From Patiria pectinifera (lineage: Eukaryota; Echinodermata; Asteroidea; Valvatida; Asterinidae): a stretch of 64,000 bases of DNA. The stretch is taken from assembly GCA_029964075.1 (NCBI GenBank), contig CM057149.1, positions 36,910,900 to 36,974,899 of the forward strand, given 5' to 3'. This document shows, in pieces, positions 35,063 through 47,700 of the stretch (position 1 is its first letter; every line of letters starts with the position of its first letter). The notes below the pieces were generated by a model, which saw nothing but the letters and a program-made list of their open reading frames with translations, made no database searches and had not been told where the DNA came from. Both the position numbers and the translations under genes were made by a program.

Positions 35063-35562
35063 NNNNNNNNNNNNNNNNNNNNNNNNNNNNNNNNNNNNNN
35101 NNNNNNNNNNNNNNNNNNNNNNNNNNNNNNNNNNNNNNNNNNNNNNNNNNNNNNNNNNNNNNNNNNNNNNNNNNNNNNNNNNNNNNNNNNNNNNNNNNNN
35201 NNNNNNNNNNNNNNNNNNNNNNNNNNNNNNNNNNNNNNNNNNNNNNNNNNNNNNNNNNNNNNNNNNNNNNNNNNNNNNNNNNNNNNNNNNNNNNNNNNNN
35301 NNNNNNNNNNNNNNNNNNNNNNNNNNNNNNNNNNNNNNNNNNNNNNNNNNNNNNNNNNNNNNNNNNNNNNNNNNNNNNNNNNNNNNNNNNNNNNNNNNNN
35401 NNNNNNNNNNNNNNNNNNNNNNNNNNNNNNNNNNNNNNNNNNNNNNNNNNNNNNNNNNNNNNNNNNNNNNNNNNNNNNNNNNNNNNNNNNNNNNNNNNNN
35501 NNNNNNNNNNNNNNNNNNNNNNNNNNNNNNNNNNNNNNNNNNNNNNNNNNNNNNNNNNNNNN
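35063..35562. other. assembly gap (500 N)
   Basis: Exactly 500 N, a conventional placeholder length; true size unknown. P450 gene C lacks exons 2-4 on its left, and the NWD gene lacks its 5' exons on its right. Confidence 0.99.
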
Positions 35563-35733
35563 ATGGTACCCAGCTCCAGTACTACCTGTAAATGCACACC
35601 ACTTATTTCCACTTTTCCACTGATCACCTGATGAACACAGTTATCATTCTTAAAGTCAGAAGAAGCAACTAAGCCTCCTTGTTGATAAATACTTCTTCAC
35701 CTTGACAGCAATGACTATGTTGCCTTTCCCCAG

Positions 35734-38700
35734 CTTTCAGGCACTGCAGGCAGCCTTTATTCCTGAAGCTTGCCTTTGAAGAGGCTCGCCGCTGGAGGTC
35801 GTACACCGCAGTCACTGAGGAAGCCCTAGCCACTACCATCAGGGCGGCTATCTGGAAGCTCTTTGCCCGTCTCGAAGTGGAGTTTGGCACCAAAGTGGTC
35901 TCGCACGCCCTTGGATACATCACTGCTGCAAGGTCTGTTGATTATTTGGCATACAAATTCAACTATTATGTTTTTTTTATCAAACGTTTGTTTTGGCAGT
36001 TTGTAAATTGGCACTCTTCTGAAGAAGAGCAAAGCACACCATTCATAACATGAAGTAAAGCTACACTCAACCAAAAAAGAAAGTCCCCCCCCCCAATACT
36101 TTTTTGTCTAACTCAAAAACTACTTAGCACCTGTCGCTCAAATAACAACTAATCGTACTAAGTACATCCCAAAACAGTGATAATGTGTACGAATATATGC
36201 AATTTATGACAAAAACAGAATATTGTATACGTGCAAGTTGTGGTTCACACTCACCTTGCACGTATACAAAGGTGCATTTTTTTTTTGGTACTATTTGTCA
36301 TCAATTGCATAATTTTGTACACATTATCACTGTTTTGGGCCAAACAAAGAGTATGGCTGGATTGCTAAGGAATTTCTGTACTGATCAGTCATAATTTGAG
36401 CAAGATGTGCTCAGTAGTTTTTAAGTGAGACAAACAAGTATTAAGGGGGACTTTCTTTTTTGGTTGAGTGTATTCTTCTAAGAATCACACAAACTCACGA
36501 GACACACTCACAAAGGAGTGTAGAGCTCAATTCTGCCAGTGCTGCACAAATGCATAAGTCAAACATCACCATCCCTGTTCTCACGCCTACCAAGTTTCAC
36601 TCTCGAGTAGGGAGAGGAACTTCTGACAAAGTGTCTTGCCCAAGGACACAGTCATTCCAACCCCATCGGCTCTACTTGAACCCACAATGTGCAGAATTAG
36701 CCACGGAATGTTGAGTTCAGTGCATGAGACCATGTACGCCATGACGCCACAGTACTCCAAAATTATGACTTTGATTAACATTTCCCAAGAACAGGGCTTG
36801 AATTGAACGACGGCCACGACGGCCAGTGCCGTCGTTGCCTTCTTACTGGCCGAGGTGCCCCACAAAAAATCCCTGTCTTCACGGCCAGTTTTGCCTTGCC
36901 CCATAATTACCTTGGCCGTCGTGCCCTTTTTGCAAAAACATGCATCAGCCTATTAAAACCACTACAATCCTTGATTCCAGTTGTTTTTCCACACATTGAC
37001 AATGTATTTCGATGCCATGCCAGCCCAATCAGTTGTCTTAATATCTCGCTGAATCAATCACACGCGCGCAGTACGGCCGTGGCCGGCTGGCCAAACGCCG
37101 TCGATTCCCCACTGTACGATGTACACACACACGTACGTACGTACGTACACCGTACCGACAACTGAATCTCCAGTTCCTGTATGTGCCGATACTTCAAGTA
37201 GCGACACCCCCGCCGCAAAAATATATGTCAGTATTCGTACACACACATACCAGCAGGAGTACGTACGGCAGATCTTACGTGCAGTCAACCGACTTTCTTT
37301 TTCCCAGTGCTTGCGAATTGCATGCGCGGTACAGAACGCATTGATGTTCGTGTACGAGGCAAACGAGCTTGGGGCATAGTCAAAACACGCGTGCACATGG
37401 CGTTCCGAATTCCGATTGTCAAAAGCGGACATTGTAAATGGCGATCGTGTATTAATTATGGGCCTGATTCCCTAAGAGAACAAAATCAACTTTTAATCCA
37501 CATTAAGAACATGCAGGTAGGTTATAGATAGAGGGAAGGGTTTCGAATTTTGAGGCGAATTTTGAGGGGAATTTTGAGGGAAAACGACAACGAAAAAACG
37601 CAAGACGAAAATAGAGATGGCGATCGCACGTCACCAACCATAAAACTGCTTTAAAAAACGTAATTTCTATCCCCAAAAAGTGTTCAAAATTACAAAACAG
37701 ATGCAATATAAGCTGAGAGAAGTCTGCTTTAGGTTGAAAAGGTACTTTTTTGAATGATAAAAACACCTTTGGCTCAAATTTGATCGAAACTAAAGGGGGG
37801 CCCTAAACTACATGATCGCTGATATAAATTCGCATTTTTTTAGCTGGCCTTTGTGCCCCTTCTGCAGATATTAGTTTGGCCTTGGTGCCCTCCCGACTGG
37901 CCGTGGTGCCCTCTATAATTTTGCTCCATTCAAGGCCAAAGTGGCCTTGCCCTAAAAATTCCCAAATTCAAGGCCTGCAAGAAGATTCTGCATTGGCCCT
38001 GATAACTAAAAAGCTGACATAACCCCCCTCCCCCCTCTTCCCCGCCAGGAATGGGCTGAGCCACTCGGAGCTGGAAGACATCCTGTCCATCGACGATGAG
38101 GTCCTGGACGAGATTTACCAGTACTGGTCCCCGCCCAGCGAGGAGTTTGTCCGCATCCCGCCCCTGATGTGGACCAGGCTCAAGTATGAGCTGGAGGAAT
38201 ATCTGGTGGAACGGCAGACTGACGGCAAGACAGTCATGGTGCTGTACCACAGGTAAGGACGGGAAGAAACAACCCTATGAAGGGAGGGGGAATGAGTGGC
38301 CAAAAAGCATGTCTTGCCTGTCCCTGACCAACCTTCTCCTGGACCATAAAACGAAACCTCCCAAAATTGTGTACGGGAACAACATCCTGAGAATTTGTTA
38401 CTATGAGAAAAAAAATGAAGAAGACAGGTATTAAGACATTTGACATACTCTCAAAAACTGAGTGAATCCACAAAATATTTTTTTTAAGTCGATGTCAAAT
38501 TGTCTCTGTTGTTCCATAATAGGTGATTCCTCAAACCCCTTCCTTCTTTTGTACACAAAAGTTACTCAACACACGAGTGGTGTTGTAACTGTGGCTGCCT
38601 AAGCGATCTGCTCATCAATCGAGCAGCCATTTTTGAAACCTAGCTGTTAATTTGAATCACTTGCCATGGCCTTTTGGTGTTATTTTTGACAACATTCTGC

Positions 38701-41700
38701 AGACAGTTTACAGAAGCTGCCAGAGATCGTTACCTGTGTGATCCTGACGAGAAACAGAAGAGGCATCAAGTCATGGCCGAGTTCTTCGCTGGAACATGGA
38801 GCGCAGGACAGAAAAAGGTCAGATTTACAAAACTCTTAGTTTTCTGAACTTATTACTCAAAAAGCCGCCTTCAAAAATTTACCATGTAGAAAATACATCA
38901 ATAAAATGGATAACATTTGTACGTTGTTCATGTCTTTTTTACAGACCTTGAATCTTACCCAGAGGGAGGAGGTTTACAAGGCAGATCGCCTTGTCGCCCC
39001 GCAGCCCCTGAAACGCCACAAAGCCTACAACTACCGTAAACTGAGTGAACTGCCATACCACTTGCTCCATGCTCACAACACGGACGATCTCGTCTCAGTG
39101 AGTACAGCTTTCAGTGGAGTTTGTAGAGCAATTTGGAGCAAGGTTGATTGAGAATTACGGTCAGTCGTAATTACTGAGATTGGAAACAAATGTGATTTGA
39201 GGCTTTGTGATAAACAAAACTGTAGGGTCAGTTTCATTGAATACATATAAGTCTAGCGTGGTAGGATTTTTAAATAGCTAACTGTTTAAGGAACTCAAAT
39301 CTGGTCCTGGCTAAACAAGAAAATTTACTGTAACCTTGACTTGTGACGTTCGGGTTGTCCAACTTGCACTGTGGCAACTGAGCTATCTTTTATTCATCGG
39401 TAGTTACTGTTTTGATGCCGTCTTCAACTTCAACCTCCTAGTTTCTTAAAAATCCAATCAGGGGTATTGGAGGATTTTCAAGAAGGTAGAACCCAACCAC
39501 TATCATTTTACGTGTGGCTTGATGCCCCTTGAAATTATTCGTAAAATGTGCCATTTTTACGGATTTTAGAGGCTTCAGGAGGGTTCCTCTCGGAAAGTTT
39601 AGAGTTGATTTTGGGGGCCTGATAATCCTAACCCTCTCATATCCTGCAGTATCCTCCAGTAGGAATTGGTGAAAAGATTGAGGCTGTATGCTTGCAGTTG
39701 ATTTTTGAGGATTTGGGTTTAATGGGCTGGTTGAATCATGGTTGAATTTGGAAGATGGAGGGTGGATTGGTATCTTTGTTGTGGTTGATTTTGGAGGATT
39801 GTGGTATGCTGGACAGTTTTGAAGGACAGAGGTCGCATACCACCAGCAAGGCCTAGGAGGTAAGATTTGATAATGTGTAATATTTCCAACAAGTAATGGC
39901 TACTTTATTCACTCCAGTTCAATTCCAAACCTTTTGATGTTTGTCTGTATATCGCAGCTGACATTTGGCAACTTCAGTTTCCTGGAGGCAATCACCTTGG
40001 CCCTGTCTGCTCAGCACCTGATTGAAGAGCTGAGCTGGGTCCTTGAGAAGGAGACTATCCTGGGCAGGAAGCTGCACACAGAGCTCAAACTACTACAGGA
40101 CACCATCAGGTTAGATTGGAGACCTGTCCTTATACATGTATTTGAGGACAGTCAGCACCCATAAAGCTTCCGAAATATTGGCTGCTGTGCACTGTGACAA
40201 TCTATCTTTCCAGTTCAAGCATAAGTATGTGCGCTACACAGTGCATGTGTTAGATTCATGTTAGATGACCCCATTTTAGATGTCATAAGGACAGTGATGC
40301 ATTGGTTGTTCCTCTGACTCTATATCTGAGTTAGATACTGGTCAGTATTTAGACTAACCATCGAAGGATCACTCATTAGCACAGTAGAAGGTGCAATTTA
40401 TACCAACGGTGCCACACACTTTGTGAACTTCTTGTTCTGGATATTCTTTGTGCATTTTGTTATTGGCAATGATTATCAGTTAATACATTTCACATCCAAA
40501 AAAATCACCTGTGAAGAAAAGCACTGACGTATCCAGTAATGTCTTACACTGCCGCGGACTTAGTTGCGGTACAATTTTCTATAGCCTAAAAGCCAATAGG
40601 TCACGCGTACTGAATGTTAACACTAGGTAACAAGTGAAATGGATTTATTCTTTGGCTGACATAATCCCACCCATATTTATGTGAATTTAGTATATGATAA
40701 TTATTTGATATTTGATCACCGCCCAAGGCGTCAATCGCTTGTCAAAAGTGGGGGGGGGGCATACCTTGATCAGCACTAATGCAATGCGAGTGCGAAGCCC
40801 TAGCGGCGTGGGGTTCAGGGCCTATAATTAAGGGCCCTGAAAAATGTTGGATTCTAGACACTCTATGGTGCGATCTGAGGCAATTTTTGACCACTAAAAC
40901 AAATTTTTCTTTTAAACATCAGTTCGAGTTTGGAGTCATTGAATTAGCTTTTCTGAGCTACAGAATTGTTATAGTAGGCTACAATTTTTATTCGGGGACG
41001 AAAAAAGTTTGGTGGACAAACAATATGGTATCCCCCCACTTTAAAAGTGGGGGGGGGGGGGGGGGTGATCCCATTTCAAAGAATTTCAACTTCAAAGAAT
41101 GTTTTTCTTGCAAATTCAGTGAAAATTTTTTGTATGAATTTCAGGCTTGCCAAATCCACCCTGGACTTCCAGGACAACCGGCAATCCCTGGCTGTTGAAA
41201 TCCTGGGCCGGCTCTCGCACCTGGCCAAGGACTACCCACAATGCATTGGGCGCATCGTGGAGGGCGCCGGGGACCGGTGTAATGAGATGAGGGAGACTCT
41301 GCTGGTACCCCTGCGCAGCTGCTTCTACATGCCTGGCGGGCCGCTCCGGACCACGCTCATTGGACATTCGGGTAAGCTTGGGTGGTCCTCTGTGGACTAA
41401 TCCATTAAATCCCACCCAATTTGGTTATTTTGGACCGATAACAGCTGTGAGTAATGCATGACAGTAGTCCGACATGCATGCACTTGTGTATGATTTGCAC
41501 ATCTGGAACATTCAGTTTCAGTGGCGTAGCCAGGGGAAGTGCAGATTGGCAGATTGCAACGGGCGAGAAATTTTACAAGCTAAATCGGGATGCTGATAGA
41601 AGCAAAATCGGGACAAAGAAGCAAAAATGGATTCCCAAACTCTGGACATTTTCAAAACCAGATTGAAAACACATCTATTTAACTCCGAGTCAACTTAGAC

Positions 41701-44700
41701 ACATTTGACACTTCTTTAGTTGTTACTACATTGTATTACATGTTTTGTTAATACCTGTATATTTTGGTACTTTATACTTACGTATGTTTACTTTTTGTAA
41801 AGCGCTTCGAAACACTGCGTATTAAGCGCTATATAAATGTTAATTATTATTATTATTATTAGACGAAACATAAATGGGATGAAAATTCTATTTTGCAACA
41901 GGCAAACAAAACCCTGGCTACTCGCCTGTTCACTTTGATGTTAGAAAGGTACATGAATAATGAAGTAATAATAATAATAATGGGTATTTATAGAGCTTAC
42001 ATATTAGTTTCCACCATTATTGGTGCTCAAGGCGCTACATCATTATACCCAGCTCATTGGGCCAATGAAACATTCCAAATACCATCTCAGCTCCCTTGGG
42101 AGTATACAGCTCCATGCTGCCATTTCCGTGCAAAGCAGCTCAACCACAATAACCATCTCTGCCCTCACAGGTACCCATTTACTCCTGGGTGGGGAGAAGC
42201 AATGAGTGACAAAGTGCCTTGCCTAAGGGCACACGTACCATAGCCGCAGGCTGGACTCGAACCAGTAGTCTACTTTAGCTTTGTCTGAGACACCTGTGCT
42301 AGGAAATTTTCCCAAATCTTTCACACCATGCAGTGCAGGAACCCTATGACAGATATTTTGTAATCCTCCACAAGGATTTTGAAAGAAATCTGACAGAATT
42401 AGGATTAATATTGCGTTTTGTCATTTCCCAATATCATTTTTAATGAGCACTATATACTCGGTACTGTCGGAGAAATTGAGAGACAAGAATTCTTAATGAA
42501 TGAAAGGTTTGCGGAAACACCATGTGGGAATAATTTCTCAAACTAAGAGCATGGTTCTGAAAAGATCCGAGGTATTAACTCGACGTTCCGGTCAGTATGC
42601 TCTGACCGTCTTCAGGAGAGTGAAGACGGTCAGAGCATATCCGCTCCGTTCACAAGTACCCCCTCACTGGCAAAGCAAGTACAGTTGGGGGTGACCGAAA
42701 GACGCCATCTTGCCTGACTGCAATTTTGCCGCGACGCGCGTCCGTTTCACTGCGTGTACATAGTACAAATCCCCTGGTGTACGTGCGGCACACACAAGGA
42801 ACGGTGCGCGTCAACCAGCTAAATATCCCATCCATGGGACGTCGTTGTTAGGTAAAAGGGCGCCCTCTTTGTTGGCGCACGGATCCCATACTGACCAGTA
42901 GGTCGAGTTTATACCTCTGGTTCTTTTCAAAACCATTTTCTTAGTTTGAGAAATTATTCCCGCACGGTGTTTCCGCAAACCTTTCATTCATTAGTATCTC
43001 CACCATGCAAAGCCTCAAATCTTACTTAGAATTCCTAAGCTAGTTCGGTTGAAAGTAGAACCCCAACATTCCTGCTTAACATAAGTTTTGAGTTGGCTCT
43101 CGAAGGGACAAACAGTAAAATGACACATTGTGTATTTTCAATGCCTGTCCTTTTTAGGTATCATCCTGAGCGTGGCTGTCAACTTGTCTTGCTCTATGCT
43201 GGCCACCGCGTCTGCTGACGGTTCCGTCAGACTCTGGGAACTGGAACACGATGAAGATATTTACGTTCTGAAAGGCCAGAAAGGTAGAATCTCCATCATC
43301 ATTTAGATCTGATTTGAATTTATTAAACTCCCTGCCAAATATGTCTCTGAAATAATTGTACTCTCCAGCAGACGCTGCATCAGAAATTGTAATTATCAAC
43401 AAATATATTATACTATTAGCAGAGTAAAAAAGATTTTGTGGGCATTTTACTGGGGAATTTCAATAGCATTTACTATTTTTACTATCTTGCTGTACATGAT
43501 AGTGAAACACAATGCTCCATGGATCACCTTTGGAGGCTTGTCTTACCACACCACTCAAAGCAATCAGTATTTAAGGCAATTCTCAGTGTCACCTTTCTGT
43601 TCTTTAAGACCAGATCTTCTCCTATATGAGTGAAAATTCAATAAAGTAAAAACTTCACCAATGACTAACCAATGTTGCTCATCCACCAACAGGAGGGACC
43701 ATGTCATGCGTGGCCATCTCGGCCGATGACCAGTGGCTAGTTGCAGGGTCCGATGAGAACTATCTACAGGTGTGGAGTGTCCTCAGTGGTGACCCTGTAC
43801 TGCTCATAACGGAGAACCACTCAGGGTATGCGCGGCATGCGAACGTGGCTGTGACGCATGACTCCACGAGGATCATTTCACCGTCGGAAAATGATCTGAT
43901 GGTGAGTGTAAATATAGATTATATTACACACAGATTTGTGTTGGGGATTGTGGTCTGGTGGTTAGGGTTTGTGGCTCATGATCAGAGGGTCAGGGGTTCA
44001 AATCCAGCTGCTGGTGGTATGTTGTGTCCATGGGCAAGCCACTTTATCCCCACTTGCCTTTCTCCACCAAGGAGTATAAATGGGTACCGGCATTAGCTGG
44101 GGAGTAACCTGCGATGGACTAGCATCCCATCCAGGGGAATAGACATATTCTCAGTCGATTCATGCTACTGAAACCCGGAGATAAATGCCGGCCTGATGGG
44201 CCACATTGGCTCATGACAGACTTTACTACTACTTTTTTACACACAGATTTGTGTTCATTATGGTCTCCCATGATGGTACTCAGTTTTCTTAAGTCAATAT
44301 GGTCTTGAAACAATACCTTGTCTTCATGTAGATATCAGTCACCAACAATTCCTTAACTTGTCTTTCATGAGTTGAATGCACATCATCTTGCACGATTCCT
44401 TCACAAAAACAAAGTGTGTACGTCAAATTAAAAGTAGATTTCCATGTACAATTAAATACCTGACTGTAAGAAGAGTCCTCAACTGTTTTCGTCTGGAGTT
44501 GGGCCGTACATGTTATAGCTAATATAAAGACTTCTTCCTTCCAATTATCCAACTTACTATTAACTGGGAGCTGTTTGGTGAACTTCAAAGGATATTTATT
44601 CTTCCAACCACTGAGTTTTGTAACATAACTTTTTACTTCAATCTTGAAGGTTTACAACATCAACACGGGGGACAAGTTACACACGTTCCGGGGCCACACC

Positions 44701-47700
44701 AAACTCATCTCATGCATATGCATCAGCGAGGACGACAGGTACGCCGTGACCGGCTCGGACGATGCCACGGTCAAAGTGTGGTCCCTGGTTGGCCATTACA
44801 TGATCTGTGACATCACCAACCACAAGAAATACATCACTTACGTGGGGCTGACCTCCGACGTGCTGGTAGTGTCTGCATCCATAGATGGGACATTGGTAAG
44901 AAACGAGACTTTTAAGCTAAAGTCTGCACAATATAAACATCAGCCGTTTAATCCTTCAAATCCTGTACCGCCTCAAACCGCCCTGCCTGTTACTTTCTGT
45001 ACTGCCCCAAACTGCCCAAGCACTCTATGGTTTTATGGATACTTCAGAGAATTAATACAATGTAATACAACGTAATACAGGTACTGATGGGTAAATGTGT
45101 AAGTTTAAATAGATGATTTAGTGCTGTAGTTATTTAAAATGTGATGTGTACAGTTGATGCTGCAGCACCCAGAAATAGTAAATTTCGGAATAGAATTCTA
45201 AATCCTTTTTTTAGCATTAAATAAGTATTAAGGTTTCCAGTGAAATTTCCAGTAAAAAATTTTTTTTTTACTTCTCACGAATGCCATTACAAATTGAAAA
45301 ACACTATAAAAAGTCTTGTGTGGTTTGGAATTTCCTCTTTTTTTCCTAATATAAATTCCCAGTTGCATGGCTGAATAAGGAGTGCCCCCACTTCAAGCAA
45401 ACAGTAATAAATGTTTGTTTACATCAAGCTGATGTGCCAACTTATAATGACATTTTTAGGAGAAGACAAATCAAAATATTCTTGTATCAGTCAGGCATGC
45501 AAATTTTCCTTTGATCAGCTGATTTCCTTTTTTTTCATTTTAATTCCCATTTCTGCCATTAAAAATTGAAAGACACTGTACAAAGTCTTGGAATTTCTTC
45601 TTTTTTTGTGGCTTTACAGCTGCGTGGCTGGCCACTTGCATATCTTTAAATTATTAATTTTTGTTGTCAGTTAACGTTTTAATCGTTATCCCAAGAAAAA
45701 GTGTGAACTAGATAAAATGCTGAAATGTGACCGGCTCCACAAAAAGGGTATTAAGTCGCACTGAGCATTATTGTGTAATGGCCCGCTCAACATTGAGAGG
45801 GTGAAAATTTTGTCAAAATGTGATTTTTATTTTGTGTCATGAATGACATCTTTAATACCTACAGTTTCAGGTTTCATTCACAGAAATGTTGATTTTCATG
45901 AATTAAGTGGAAAAAACAACCATTTTGTGTGCATCGTTCAGTTGATCTACACCAAAGCCAGCTATTTCAAAGCCTGTTTTCTCAGTTGTGTAATTTGAAC
46001 TCCAAGGAAGTATTTAATATGCAAATACGTCATATCTCCAGAACGGGAGGGGCTATGGAGCTCTATTATACCCAATGAAAGCTTATGTTGTGGGCTTTCC
46101 AACCATGTATATTTAATCAATTTCACTTTTTTGTGACATAATGCTAAACTAACTAAAATACTAATATCTCTTTTAAAGGTTATCACCAAGCTGCATCCAC
46201 CCGATGACAAACTGCCTCCTAAAACTGTCCATGTTCTGGAGTCTTGCAATGAGAAGCCTATCTACTCGGCTTGCTTGAGCCGGGACGAGACACGAGTAAT
46301 CGCTGGCACGGTCAGTATCATATATGTCTGGGACGTGGCATCGGGTAAACTACTGCATTCACTTGGAGGTAAGAGGGACTGGGGGAGGGAGAAGCCATTT
46401 TCAACCCATAGGTCAACTATCAAATATTTGATAATAGATTACTTAAAGTTAAAACATGCTTATTTTAACACAATTCTTTTTCTATGTTATCCACAAGACG
46501 ATTTGATGCTTTGGTGTTGAGACTTAAAAACATGAATGAAAACTACATTTTCTCCTGAAAATCCCAAGATTAATTCGTCTGGGTCCAATTTCATGGCCCT
46601 GCTAACCACGGAATTCCGCGCTAACGGTCACCATTTGGTGCTAACCAGCCAGCAGAAAAATTCTGTGCTAATCTTGTAAGCACAATAGTTACGTAAAGTA
46701 CGCATGCGCAGAAGCCAAACTTCCCCGCTAACTCGTGAAATACGCTTAGCATAAGCATAGAATTTTCTGCTACAGTAAGCAGGGATTTTTCACTAGTAGT
46801 AAGCACAGCCATGAAATTGGATGCTGTAGCTTCGTGATTTGATTGATTTATTGTCTTAGTGATCTTACTGTCGCGTTCCGATGTTAAACAGAGATGTGAT
46901 CAAACCATCACAGGTCATCCAGTCTCAACTCATGTTATTCATAACACTGGAGTAAAGGCATTCCTATGTCATTGTTCATTCCCCATATCTTGTCATCACA
47001 CTCGTACCTGACTCAATTACAACTCTTTGAGTTCAAAGCTTTATCTTCTCTGTTTCATTTCTAGTTTGAAGATGAGCTCGGTATTATGGTAAATTTACCG
47101 GATCTTTGGTGCATGAAAAGAATGTTGTGTACTTCGTGACTTGTGGCTGAATCCGAGTCAGTGGCGCTCCTCCATCAAACATCCCACCTTTCAAACGCCC
47201 CCACCCATCAAACTGCCGCACCCATCAAATGCCCCTACCCATCAAATGCCCCACCCATCAAACACCCCACCCATCAAACACCCCACCCATCAAACACCCC
47301 ACCCATCAAACACCCATACCCATCAAACACCCCCACTCCTCAAACGCCCTCACCCTTCAAATGCCCCAACCCATCAAATACCCACACAACCCATCAAACT
47401 AGTCTGATTCCCTGTCCCCATTGTCCTTTGGACTTCAAATATGGGGACAGGTAGCTAACGGTGAATCTTGCATACATCCGGAGGCATCCCTCCTGATGTA
47501 TGCAATTGTATGCATGACGTATACAAGTCTGAATCCTGCCTCCTGAAATGAACATAACAATGGTAACGTTTGCCCGAACCAGCCTATTGCAAAAATGACA
47601 ATAGGCGTGCCACGAATGTACAATTTCGGAAGTGATGAGCTTCGATTTTTGTTGAATTCGAAAGTGTCTCTGGTAAATATAAAAAAAGAGAGAGAAATTA

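Noticed and set aside
35037..35631. Frames of 190-257 codons across the gap
   Set aside because: Made of N; no sequence information.
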